A stretch of 51,180 nucleotides of DNA, taken from the NCBI GenBank assembly GCA_020444205.1, contig JAHLLJ010000013.1, positions 1 to 51,180 of the forward strand, written 5' to 3'. Source of the DNA: Deltaproteobacteria bacterium. GTDB taxonomy: Bacteria; Desulfobacterota; Desulfarculia; Desulfarculales; Desulfarculaceae. The position numbers were made by a program, and so were the translations under genes. The stretch's first letter is position 1. Each line of letters starts with the position of its first letter. Positions 22,935 through 31,095 of this stretch are shown here, one piece after another. The notes below the pieces were generated by a model. That model saw nothing but the letters and a program-made list of their open reading frames with translations. It made no database searches and was not told the origin of the DNA.

Positions 22935-24377
22935 ATGCTGATTTCGTCCGGCCGGCCTTCGCCCTACATTATCGCCTTTGTACTGGGTGAATCCTTACTG
23001 ATGATAGTAGGAGCCGTGCTGGCGGTTTATTTCCGCCTGGGCACCACCGCGGAGATCCTCACCTTTCGCTACTCCTGGTACAGGTTGCTGTTGGTGCCGG
23101 TGGTGCTGCAGGTCACCTTTTACTACTCTGACCTGCACAACTTTCGCATAAGCCGGCCATTCATTTGGACCGTAGCCCGGGTGACCCAGTCCATGGCGGT
23201 GGGCACGTTGGTCCTGGCGGTGATTTACTACTTCCTCCCCCGCCTTCTCCTGGGCCGGGGTATTCTGTTCTTGAGCTTCATCATCACCACCCTGCTGGTG
23301 CTTATCTGGCGGGGCATGTACCGCTGGGCCCTGCAGCAGCGATTTTTGGCGGCCCGCCTGCTGATCTTGGGCGGCGGCTCTTTGTCGGACTCCATAATTG
23401 AGGAGCTGATCAGCCGCTCGGACAACATCTACAACGTAGTGGGCATCATGGATTTGTCCGGTCGCGGTTTCAACCGCCGCGCGGGCGACAAACAGCCAGA
23501 GCCGGAAGTGAACCTGAGCGAACAGTGGGCCTCCCTGCTCAGGGCCGAGTTGCGCCACGACCCCGAGGAGTTGGTGGGGCTGGTTCGTTATTTGGAAGTG
23601 GACATGGTGGTAGCGGCCATGGACGAAAAGCGCGGCCGCATGCCCATGAAGGAGCTTCTGGAAATCCGCATGCTGGGGGTGCCCATCATCACCGGCGAAG
23701 ACTTTTATGAGCAGATCGCCGGGCGCATCCTGGCGGACCGCATCCGCCCCGGTTGGTTAATCTTCTCGCCGGGATTCACCACCAGCCGCATGCGCAACTT
23801 CACCAAGCGGGCCATGGACGTTTCCATCAGCCTGTTTGGCCTGATATTGTCGCTACCCTTGAGCCTGCTCGTGGCCCTGGCCATCAAAATCGACAGCAAG
23901 GGGCCGGTTATCTACAGTCAGGAACGCACCGGCCAGCACGGCAAAGCCTTCAAGGTGCTCAAGTTCCGCTCCATGGTTTCCGACGCGGAAAAACAATCCG
24001 GCCCGGTATGGGCCGAAGAAGATGACCCCCGCATCACCAGGGTGGGACGCTGCATTCGCAAACTGCGCCTGGACGAGATCCCCCAGATGTACAACGTACT
24101 CAAGGGGGAGATGAGCTTCGTGGGCCCGCGCCCGGAACGGCCCAACTTTGTCAGGCAGCTCTCCAAGGAGCTGCCCTATTATCAGGAGCGCCTCAAGGCC
24201 AAGCCGGGCATCACCGGCTGGGCCCAGATTTGCTACCCCTACGGCTCATCGGTGAACGCGGCCCTGGAAAAGCTCAACTACGATCTGTATTACATCAAGC
24301 ATTCCAGCATCAGCATGGACATGACCATCCTTCTGCAGACGATTAAGATCATCATCTTCGGCGGGGGCGGCCGATGA
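22935..24377 (+). CDS. Undecaprenyl-phosphate sugar phosphotransferase (EpsB-type, exosortase-associated)
   Basis: A 480-residue initiating phosphoglycosyl transferase that places the first sugar-1-phosphate on undecaprenyl phosphate. Residues about 10-115 carry four hydrophobic segments, 120-265 a soluble Rossmann-like CoA-binding-type domain (LLILGGGSLSDSIIEEL), and 285-480 the catalytic bacterial sugar transferase domain: KRAMDVSISLFGLILSLPLS, then KVLKFRSM, RKLRLDEIPQ and GEMSFVGPRPERP, with PGITGWAQI near the end. This three-part build matches the PEP-CTERM-associated sugar transferases (TIGR03013-like). The sugar (glucose, galactose or other) cannot be deduced. It overlaps the exosortase gene by 4 bases. 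Confidence 0.9.
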   Translation: MLISSGRPSPYIIAFVLGESLLMIVGAVLAVYFRLGTTAEILTFRYSWYRLLLVPVVLQVTFYYSDLHNFRISRPFIWTVARVTQSMAVGTLVLAVIYYFLPRLLLGRGILFLSFIITTLLVLIWRGMYRWALQQRFLAARLLILGGGSLSDSIIEELISRSDNIYNVVGIMDLSGRGFNRRAGDKQPEPEVNLSEQWASLLRAELRHDPEELVGLVRYLEVDMVVAAMDEKRGRMPMKELLEIRMLGVPIITGEDFYEQIAGRILADRIRPGWLIFSPGFTTSRMRNFTKRAMDVSISLFGLILSLPLSLLVALAIKIDSKGPVIYSQERTGQHGKAFKVLKFRSMVSDAEKQSGPVWAEEDDPRITRVGRCIRKLRLDEIPQMYNVLKGEMSFVGPRPERPNFVRQLSKELPYYQERLKAKPGITGWAQICYPYGSSVNAALEKLNYDLYYIKHSSISMDMTILLQTIKIIIFGGGGR

Positions 24378-25243
24378 GCCAGGCGCAGGAAGCCGGTGGC
24401 GCACCTCCCGCGCTAACTTGGCTGGCCTGGGCGGTGGTTCTCGGGCTGCTGGCCTGGGTCTACACCCCCATCGTTACGGGCATGGTGGCCAACTGGTGGG
24501 TGGACCCCAACTACTCCCACGGATTTCTGGTGCCCCTGATTTCCGCTTATCTCGTCTGGCGCCAACGCTCGGAGCTGGCGGCGGAGCCCAAAAAATCAAA
24601 CTACCTGGGCCTGGTCATCGTGGGTGCCGGGCTTGCGCTGTTGGTGATGGGCCATCTGGCCCATGAGTTTTATCTGCGCCGCATAAGCCTGATTCCGGTG
24701 ATGTGGGGCCTGGTGCTGCTGGCCTGGGGCTGGCATGTGGCCCGGCGGGTGCTTTTCGCCTTTGCCTACCTCATCCTCATGGTCCCCCTGCCCTACCTGC
24801 TCTACGACGCGGTGGCCTTCCCTCTGCGCCTGATCGCCGCCCAGATCGCCGCCTGGGGAATCCGGCTGTTCGGCATCCCGGTGTACCTGGAAGGAAACAT
24901 CATCCACCTGCCCACGATCGTGCTCAACATCGTGGACGCTTGTTCGGGCATCCGCAGCCTCATATCCCTTTTGGCGGTGGGGGTGATCCTGGCATACCTC
25001 ATCCTGCCCAACCGGTGGGTCAAGGTGATCGTGGTTATCCTGGTGCCTCCGGTGGCGGTGTTCACCAACGCACTCAGGGTCACTCTGGCCGGGGTGCTCA
25101 GCCAGTGGGTGGGGCCGCAAACCCTGGAAGGGGTGATGCACGACTTTGTGGGATGGTCGGTTTTCATGGCCGGATTCATCCTGTTGCTGCTGATCACCTT
25201 GCTGCTCAAAAAGCTCAGCCCAGCGCGAAAGGAAGACTCATGA
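24374..25243 (+). CDS. Exosortase (EpsH family)
   Basis: A 289-residue polytopic transpeptidase-like protein of the inner membrane, proposed to cleave the C-terminal PEP-CTERM sorting signal of exported proteins. The catalytic triad is visible: Cys190 in DACSGIRSL, Arg235 in NALRVT and His256 in MHDFVGW. About eight hydrophobic segments are present; the N-terminal NYSHGFLVPLISAYLVW is typical. It is a stand-alone exosortase, with EpsI encoded separately right after it. The surrounding gene set (EpsB-type transferase, chain-length protein, ATPase, kinase-like protein, PrsT) fits the XrtA class, but the subclass is inference. Confidence 0.93.
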   Translation: MSQAQEAGGAPPALTWLAWAVVLGLLAWVYTPIVTGMVANWWVDPNYSHGFLVPLISAYLVWRQRSELAAEPKKSNYLGLVIVGAGLALLVMGHLAHEFYLRRISLIPVMWGLVLLAWGWHVARRVLFAFAYLILMVPLPYLLYDAVAFPLRLIAAQIAAWGIRLFGIPVYLEGNIIHLPTIVLNIVDACSGIRSLISLLAVGVILAYLILPNRWVKVIVVILVPPVAVFTNALRVTLAGVLSQWVGPQTLEGVMHDFVGWSVFMAGFILLLLITLLLKKLSPARKEDS

Positions 25244-25890
25244 GTTCACCGCGCGCGACAAGGGGCTTGTTCATAGCCGCCGGGCTTATAATTGTGGCCC
25301 TGCTTTTAGTCGCCGTGGGCCAAGAAGTTACACCGCAGAAGCTGGCCAGGCCCCTGGATCAACTTCCCCTGGCCCTGGGCTCCTGGCGGGCGCTGGGGCC
25401 GGATAACCCCCTGGATCAAAGCACCCTCAAGGTGCTCCGCCCAAGCGACTATGTGCTGCGCAACTACATAAACCCCAAGGGACAGGTGTGCGCCGTATTC
25501 ATAGCGTTTTTCGCCTTGCAGCAGCAGGGGCAGATAATCCACTCCCCCCGCCATTGCCTGCCGGGCAGCGGCTGGCAGATAACCAAGCGCGACAAGGTGC
25601 GGCTCCAGGGCCCGGACGGCCCGTGGTTGCTCAACCACCTGACCATGGGGCGCAATCTGGATAAGCTAAGCGTGCTCTACTGGTATCAGGGCAGGGGCCG
25701 TATTCAGGCCGATGAATACCGCGACCGGGCCTACTTGGTTTTGGACGGCATGCTGCGCAACCGCAACGACGGCTCGTTGGTGCGCCTGACCATGGACACC
25801 ACCCGGGGCATGGCCCAGGCCTTGGCCCAGCAAAAGGAGTTGGCCGCCCTGATTATTCCGGCCCTGGAAAAGATTCTACCCCCCTCTTAG
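25240..25890 (+). CDS. epsI: EpsI-family exosortase-associated protein
   Basis: A 216-residue protein with one N-terminal membrane anchor (GLFIAAGLIIVALLLVAVG) and a periplasmic domain. The family hallmark HSPRHCLPGSGW is present near residue 105, followed by the LLNHLTMGRN and YWYQGRGR segments. EpsI domains are found next to, or fused to the C-terminus of, exosortases; the biochemical role is unknown, though the conserved Cys is thought important. Start ATG overlaps the exosortase stop by 4 bases, so the two are translationally coupled. Confidence 0.9.
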   Translation: MSSPRATRGLFIAAGLIIVALLLVAVGQEVTPQKLARPLDQLPLALGSWRALGPDNPLDQSTLKVLRPSDYVLRNYINPKGQVCAVFIAFFALQQQGQIIHSPRHCLPGSGWQITKRDKVRLQGPDGPWLLNHLTMGRNLDKLSVLYWYQGRGRIQADEYRDRAYLVLDGMLRNRNDGSLVRLTMDTTRGMAQALAQQKELAALIIPALEKILPPS

Positions 25891-25921
25891 AAGCCGCGTG
25901 ATAGCGGCAGAGAGTTAAATC

Positions 25922-27199
25922 TTGGGCTATTTCTTCACACTGTTATTTATTGTCTTCCTGTATGTCCGTCCCCAGGAATTTTGGAGCGTGCTGCTCAATT
26001 TCCCGGTGATGGACATCCTGGCCGGAGGCGCGCTGGTCTGCGTTTTTTTGGAAGGCTCTTTTGACAAGGAGAAGTTCAGCCACAGCCCCATAGCCAAAAT
26101 AGTGGTGATCTTGTGGGTATGGTTCGCCTTCACCGAGATCCCCACCGGCTGGCTGGGCGGAATCACCTATGCCCTGAGAAAGTTCTCGCCCACCGCGATC
26201 CTGTTCTATTTGATCGTGCTCACGGTGAACAACCTGAGCAGGTTGCGCATTCTCTTGTGGACCCTGATCCTGGTGACCACCTTTTTGTCCATCGACGCCA
26301 TCGTGCAGTTTTACACCGGGGTGAGCCTGGTGGGCACCGTGGCTCTGCAACGCCACGTGGGCGAAGGCGAGTTCGTGGCCCAGGCCAAAGGCATCGGCAT
26401 CTTCGCCGACCCCAACGACTTGGCCCTTCACGTGGTGCCCATGCTGGCCTTTTTACTGCCGCCTTTTTACAAGCGCTCTATCGGCAAAAACATTTTCCTG
26501 GCGATTCTCTTCCTCATCCCCCTGGTAACCGGCGTGGTCTACACCCGTTCACGCGGCGGGATCCTGGCCATGGCCTTTGTGGCCTGGATATACCTGCGTC
26601 ACCGGGTGGGCCTTACTTTTTCCGTAGTGGGCCTGGTATTGCTCTTCGGCCTGCTGGCGGCCATACCCCGCTTTGGAGACACCAGCGCCAGCGCGGGTTC
26701 GGCCCAGTCACGCCTGGACCACTGGGCATATGGGATCCAACTTTTCCGATCCAGCCCCATCTGGGGCGTAGGTTTCGACATGTTCAGGGCCGACGGCTAT
26801 CGCCATACCGCCCACAACTCCTTTGTGCTGGTGATGGCTGAAACCGGCCTGATCGGCACCATGTTGTGGGTGGCGATGTTCTACCTGGCGGGCAAGCACA
26901 TCTTCCGCATGCAGCGCATAACCCGCGGCCCGCCATGGGTCCAGCCCATGTCCAAGGCCCTGGAGGGCGCCCTGGGAGGCTGGATGGTGGGAGGGTTCTT
27001 CCTCAGCCAGAGTTACGGCTTTTTGTTGTACATACTTATGGGAATAGTGGTGTCCGTGGTTAACATTTTGGCAAAGCTGGGCATTGACATAAGCGTAACC
27101 TGGAGAGGGCGCGACACCCGCAACGTCTTTTTAATAACCGTGGGCATGATTGTCTTTATTCACCTTTTGGCCAAGACTTTATTCGTGGTGGGGGGATAA
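25922..27199 (+). CDS. O-antigen ligase/polymerase-like protein, exosortase-associated
   Basis: A 425-residue polytopic inner-membrane protein with about 10-11 hydrophobic segments. The Wzy/WaaL-type signature is in the later part: YTRSRGGILAM, then SRLDHWAYGIQLFRSSPIWGVGFDMFR and the large periplasmic-loop motif HTAHNSFVLVMAETGLIG. Its N-terminus (FLYVRPQEFWSVLLNFPVMD) resembles the probable O-glycosylation ligases of exosortase loci (TIGR03097-like). It may polymerise repeat units or transfer glycan to protein; the sequence does not decide. Start is TTG 25922, a weak assignment resting on GAGAG upstream. Confidence 0.85.
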   Translation: MGYFFTLLFIVFLYVRPQEFWSVLLNFPVMDILAGGALVCVFLEGSFDKEKFSHSPIAKIVVILWVWFAFTEIPTGWLGGITYALRKFSPTAILFYLIVLTVNNLSRLRILLWTLILVTTFLSIDAIVQFYTGVSLVGTVALQRHVGEGEFVAQAKGIGIFADPNDLALHVVPMLAFLLPPFYKRSIGKNIFLAILFLIPLVTGVVYTRSRGGILAMAFVAWIYLRHRVGLTFSVVGLVLLFGLLAAIPRFGDTSASAGSAQSRLDHWAYGIQLFRSSPIWGVGFDMFRADGYRHTAHNSFVLVMAETGLIGTMLWVAMFYLAGKHIFRMQRITRGPPWVQPMSKALEGALGGWMVGGFFLSQSYGFLLYILMGIVVSVVNILAKLGIDISVTWRGRDTRNVFLITVGMIVFIHLLAKTLFVVGG

Positions 27200-27205
27200 G
27201 CGGCT

Positions 27206-28261
27206 TTGGGCACCAAGGCCATGGAAATATGGTTGCCGGCCTATCTGCGCCAGGCGCTTCGCCCCCGCCCCAAGGCGCCTGGGCCGATGACCATCTGCCT
27301 GGCCGTGGCCGACCATTTCGAGCCCTATTGGGCCGGAGCCTCGGATAATGAAGCCCTGGAGCGCGTAGCCGCCTGGGAGAAAGGGCTACCCGCCCTGGCC
27401 CAAGGGCTCAGCGATTGCCGGGGCCGCCCGCCCCAGCACGACTTCTTCTACCCAGTGGAGCAATATCAACCGCATGTGCTGGAGCGCCTGGCCGGGATCT
27501 GCCGCAGGGGCTTGGGAGCGGTGGAGGTGCATCTGCATCACCATGGTGAAAGCCCGGATGACCTGGAGCGGATGCTTACCAATTTTGCCCAAACCCTGCA
27601 CCAGGAGCACGGCCTTCTGGGGCGCGACCCGGATACCGGCCAAATCACCTATGGCTTCATTCACGGCAACTGGTCCCTGGACAACTCCCGGCCCGACGGC
27701 CGGTGGTGCGGCTGCAACCAGGAGATCTCGCTGTTGGGGCGCACCGGCTGCTATGGCGACTTCACCCTGCCCTCGGCCCCCAGCCCCACCCAGACTCGCA
27801 TCATCAACTCCATCTATTACGCCACCGATGATCCGCAGAAGCCCAAAAGCCACGACCAGGGCGTGCCCGCCGTGGTGGGCCGAGCCCCCTCGGGCGATCT
27901 CCTGCTTTTGCAGGGAGTATTGGCCTTGGACTGGGGGCGCCGCAAATGGGGGCTGCTGCCCCGTCTGGAGGTGTCGGAGCTGGCCTGGCACAACCCGCCG
28001 GACATCCGCCGTTTACCCCTTTGGCTGCGCTATGCTCCAGTGGTGGAGGGGGCGGAGCAGGTGCGCTTCATAAAGCTCTGCTGCCACGGCGCGCCCGAGG
28101 AACATCGCGATGCTCTGCTGGGCAAACCCATGCGCCGCTTTTTTGAACAGCTCTGCTCACGCTATAATGACGGGACAAATTATCGCTTGATGTTTATGAC
28201 CTGCCGCGAAATGATCCAGTCAGTACATGACCTGGAACGGGGAAAGAGCCTGGAGTGCTGA
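27206..28261 (+). CDS. Uncharacterised protein of exopolysaccharide loci, possibly polysaccharide-deacetylase-like
   Basis: A 351-residue soluble protein without signal peptide. Striking segments are VADHFEPYW near the N-terminus, VEVHLHHHGES around residue 108-118, then FIHGNWSLDNSRPDGRWCGC, GCYGDFTLPSAP and YYATDDPQKPKS. The early Asp-His and the later HLHHH cluster suggest metal binding of the kind seen in NodB-type deacetylases, but I cannot confirm the fold. The Trp/Cys/Asp-rich middle looks strongly conserved. Start TTG 27206 lies six bases after the ligase stop; ATG 27221 is an alternative. The end overlaps the lyase gene by 7 bases, which ties it to polymer processing. Confidence 0.66.
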   Translation: MGTKAMEIWLPAYLRQALRPRPKAPGPMTICLAVADHFEPYWAGASDNEALERVAAWEKGLPALAQGLSDCRGRPPQHDFFYPVEQYQPHVLERLAGICRRGLGAVEVHLHHHGESPDDLERMLTNFAQTLHQEHGLLGRDPDTGQITYGFIHGNWSLDNSRPDGRWCGCNQEISLLGRTGCYGDFTLPSAPSPTQTRIINSIYYATDDPQKPKSHDQGVPAVVGRAPSGDLLLLQGVLALDWGRRKWGLLPRLEVSELAWHNPPDIRRLPLWLRYAPVVEGAEQVRFIKLCCHGAPEEHRDALLGKPMRRFFEQLCSRYNDGTNYRLMFMTCREMIQSVHDLERGKSLEC

Positions 28262-30927
28262 AATTTTTTGCCATATTAGCCCTTAACGCACTGCTTTGGA
28301 CGGCACCGGCCATGGCCCAGCAACAGGCCGCCCCAGCAGCACCCGCCGCGCCTCAAGCAGCGGCCAAGATGTCCCCCGCGGCCCCGGCGGGTTTGCAGGT
28401 AAGCGAGCAGCACCCCCGGCTGTTGCTGACCTCCCAAGACTTGCCCCGTTTGCGCGAAATGGCCGAGGGTCGGGCCTTCCGCTGGCGCCGCCTGCTGGCC
28501 TGGGCCCTGGAGCCCGCCCGCGAGGGAGCCCTGCCCCACGACGGCCCCGGTCTGGCCCTGGCCTCTTTGGTGTTGGCCACCAGCGATGCCGGGCTCAGTA
28601 AGCGTTTGGGCCAGTTGGCGGTGCGTTGCGCCTTGCACGGCGCCCGTTACGGCACAGTGGAGTCATTCAGCGGCAGCACCCTGCACAGCAAAGATGGCAA
28701 CCGCGATCCCCTCAGCCTTTTGCGCCAAGGTTACACCATCCTCCGTCCCAGTTTTTCCGCCCTGCAATTTCTACCCATCTCCCGATACACCGCCAGCGAG
28801 GTGGCGGTGGACGGACAGGGTAACAAAGGCGTAATCCGCGCCTCCCAGGGAGACACCTATTGTTTGCTGCAAGGCCAGTTGTTCCACGCCGTCACCCTGG
28901 CGCGCAATGTGGCCTTGACCTTGGACTGGGCCTGGAGCTACTTCAGCCCCCGGCAGAGGCAAGGCGTGGCCCGCTGGCTCTTGTCCCAGGCCCAGTACTT
29001 TGACCAAGACGGCCTGGGCTGCTTTGACAGTGAGTCCGCCGCCGCCTTGGCCCTGAGCACCCTGGCCGCGCTCGGCGCCCACGGCCTGGAGCCGGTTGCC
29101 CAGGAGATGCTCACCAGGTGCTGGGAGATACGCTTTAAAAAGCACATGCAGCCCTGCCTGAACAACTTGGGTTCGGGCGGAGGCTGGTTCGAGGGCGACA
29201 CCCCGGGGGCCAGGGCCGGCTTGGACCTGGTGATATTCGCCCTGGCCATGAAGACCGCGGCGGGGCGTAGCGAACCGGCCGGGTCGACCTGGTTCGCCGA
29301 CCGCTTGGCCTACCTCATGTTCCATCTACTCCCCGGCCTGGCCAAGGCCCCGTCCGGAGAGTATCGCCAAATCGCTCCCAGCGGAGACCAAATGATGGAC
29401 CAGCTGCAAGCGGGTGAGTTGACCCGCATGCAGATGATGGCCTTATTATCGCTAAGACCCGGCGACTCGGCGGCCTATGCGGCCCGCGCCGTTTTGCTGG
29501 ACACCCGCACCCCCACCCTGTTGGCCAGCTACCGCCAAGTTTTCGATTTCCTGTGGCTGGACCCGGAGGCGCCTACCGCCGCCTTGGCCACGGTGCCCCT
29601 TAGCCACCTTGCCCAGGACACCGGACGGGGAGTGATGCGTTCCGACTGGTCCTCGCGCTCCACCTGGCTGGGTTTTGATTGTGGGCCTCACTTTGCCCTG
29701 CGCCAGCATTTGGCCGCGGCCAGCTTCATGATTTTCCGCCAGGGTTTCCTGCTGCCCCAGGGAGGCGGTTACGACGGCCCCACCAGCACCCACTCTCTGA
29801 ATTATGGCGTGCGCAGCGTGGCCCACAACACCCTCAGGGTTTTCGATCCCCAGGAATACTCCTGGTACAACATGCGCGCCGGCAATCAGCCCAAGGGGAC
29901 CTACAGCAACGACGGCGGGCAGCGTGCCTGGGCCTTGTTCAACGACAAGGGTAAGATCGTCAAAAGCGCTCCCTGGACCGCCAGCGGCTATGACCAGGGC
30001 AAGGCACCCTGGAGCAAGCTGAGCGACGTATACCAGGTGGCGGCCATCGAAACCATGGAAGACAAGCCTCGCTACGGCTATATGCGGGGACGCGCCACCC
30101 AGGCCTACGACGGCAGCACCCACAAGGTTGCCCGCTTTGTGCGCCACCTTTTCCTGCTGCGCGCCAACGGCCCCGACGACGCCGAATCCGTGGAAGCGGT
30201 GGTGGTGGCCGACGACGTGAAGTTGGCCCGCAAAGGCCTCAGCGTGCATTTCGTGATGCACTTCCCGGAAGAGCCCAAGCCGGCGGCGGAGCTAAAGAGC
30301 CTGGGGCCGGGGCGTTGGCGGGGACCGGCCACCTCTGTGGTGGCCAAGGCCGGTAAAAGCCGCCTGGAGGTGGTGCCGGTATGGCCGCCGGATTCACATT
30401 TGGATATTCTTGGCGGCGCCGGGGAGGCGGCCAGTTGGGTGGGTTCGCGCAACTACCCTCCGCGCCCGCCGGTGATCAACCCCTGGCCCTGGAGGGCTGA
30501 GTACGTGCGGGCCGATGCCGCCCTGCTGGCCCAACCCATGTTGCACGTTCTGCTGCCAGCCGACCAAAACAACGCGGCCAGACCTGCCATCAAGGCCCTG
30601 TCCACCAAAGACAGCCGTACCATCGGGGTAATCTTGCACGACCCCACCTGGCCGCGGGTATTGGCCCTGCGCCTGGGGGATCCGGGAGCCGAGCCACCCA
30701 TTTCCTACCGTTGCCCCAGAGGCAACAGCCGCCACTTGGTAGCGGGCCTGAAACCGGGAGAGCGCTATTCGGTCACCGTGAGCCCTTTTAATATAACCAT
30801 CAAGCCGGGGCAGGGCCTCAAGGCCTCGGATTCCGGCCTGCTGGCCTTTAGAGTTGCACCCGCCGTGGACTCCCCTCCCGCGCGTGCCACTACCGGGAAA
30901 ACGGCACAATCAGAGGCCAAACCATAA
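28255..30927 (+). CDS. Heparinase II/III-like polysaccharide lyase, exported
   Basis: An 890-residue protein with a signal peptide ending near PAMAQQQ, then an Ala/Pro-rich stretch and EQHPRLLLTSQDLPRLREMAEGRAFRWRRLL, typical of alginate-lyase/heparinase alpha-toroid proteins. The alpha/alpha toroid runs to about residue 460. The beta-sheet domain begins near 470 (GVMRSDWSSRSTWLGFDCGPHFALRQH), with YDGPTSTHSLNYGVRSVAHNTLRVFDP carrying the conserved His/Tyr/Asn residues. Such periplasmic lyases cleave uronic-acid polymers, and in synthesis loci they trim or clear mis-exported polymer. The substrate is unknown. Start is GTG 28255, within the end of the preceding gene. Confidence 0.82.
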   Translation: MLKFFAILALNALLWTAPAMAQQQAAPAAPAAPQAAAKMSPAAPAGLQVSEQHPRLLLTSQDLPRLREMAEGRAFRWRRLLAWALEPAREGALPHDGPGLALASLVLATSDAGLSKRLGQLAVRCALHGARYGTVESFSGSTLHSKDGNRDPLSLLRQGYTILRPSFSALQFLPISRYTASEVAVDGQGNKGVIRASQGDTYCLLQGQLFHAVTLARNVALTLDWAWSYFSPRQRQGVARWLLSQAQYFDQDGLGCFDSESAAALALSTLAALGAHGLEPVAQEMLTRCWEIRFKKHMQPCLNNLGSGGGWFEGDTPGARAGLDLVIFALAMKTAAGRSEPAGSTWFADRLAYLMFHLLPGLAKAPSGEYRQIAPSGDQMMDQLQAGELTRMQMMALLSLRPGDSAAYAARAVLLDTRTPTLLASYRQVFDFLWLDPEAPTAALATVPLSHLAQDTGRGVMRSDWSSRSTWLGFDCGPHFALRQHLAAASFMIFRQGFLLPQGGGYDGPTSTHSLNYGVRSVAHNTLRVFDPQEYSWYNMRAGNQPKGTYSNDGGQRAWALFNDKGKIVKSAPWTASGYDQGKAPWSKLSDVYQVAAIETMEDKPRYGYMRGRATQAYDGSTHKVARFVRHLFLLRANGPDDAESVEAVVVADDVKLARKGLSVHFVMHFPEEPKPAAELKSLGPGRWRGPATSVVAKAGKSRLEVVPVWPPDSHLDILGGAGEAASWVGSRNYPPRPPVINPWPWRAEYVRADAALLAQPMLHVLLPADQNNAARPAIKALSTKDSRTIGVILHDPTWPRVLALRLGDPGAEPPISYRCPRGNSRHLVAGLKPGERYSVTVSPFNITIKPGQGLKASDSGLLAFRVAPAVDSPPARATTGKTAQSEAKP

Positions 30928-30949
30928 TGGCTGGGTTTCCCTTTTGGCG

Positions 30950-30995
30950 TTGAGGTATGCTAATTATTTAGTACGATGTGCTGACAAATTCAGCA
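30950..30995 (+). promoter_or_regulatory. Possible promoter with overlapping palindrome upstream of the PrsT-like gene
   Basis: TTGAGG (30950-30955) and TACGAT (30972-30977), 16 bases apart, form a moderate sigma70-like promoter with a start near 30984. A perfect palindrome TGCTGA-CAAAT-TCAGCA (30979-30995) covers that start, the position expected for a repressor site. The 168-base gap here is the longest inside the exopolysaccharide cluster. A sigma54 reading (TGGC...TGC) was considered, but the GG-GC spacing is one base too long. Confidence 0.35.
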
Positions 30996-31095
30996 TATGG
31001 CTAATTTATTGGGGGGCAATAGGTCCCATGACGCACCTGCCGATCAAAAGGATAAAAGCCGCCTGACAGGCGACGAAAGTAACGCGGAGAGGATG

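Noticed and set aside
30940-30962. Sigma54 promoter (TGGC...TGC) upstream of the PrsT-like gene
   Set aside because: There are 11 rather than 10 bases between the GG and GC elements, and the -12 TTGC is not intact.
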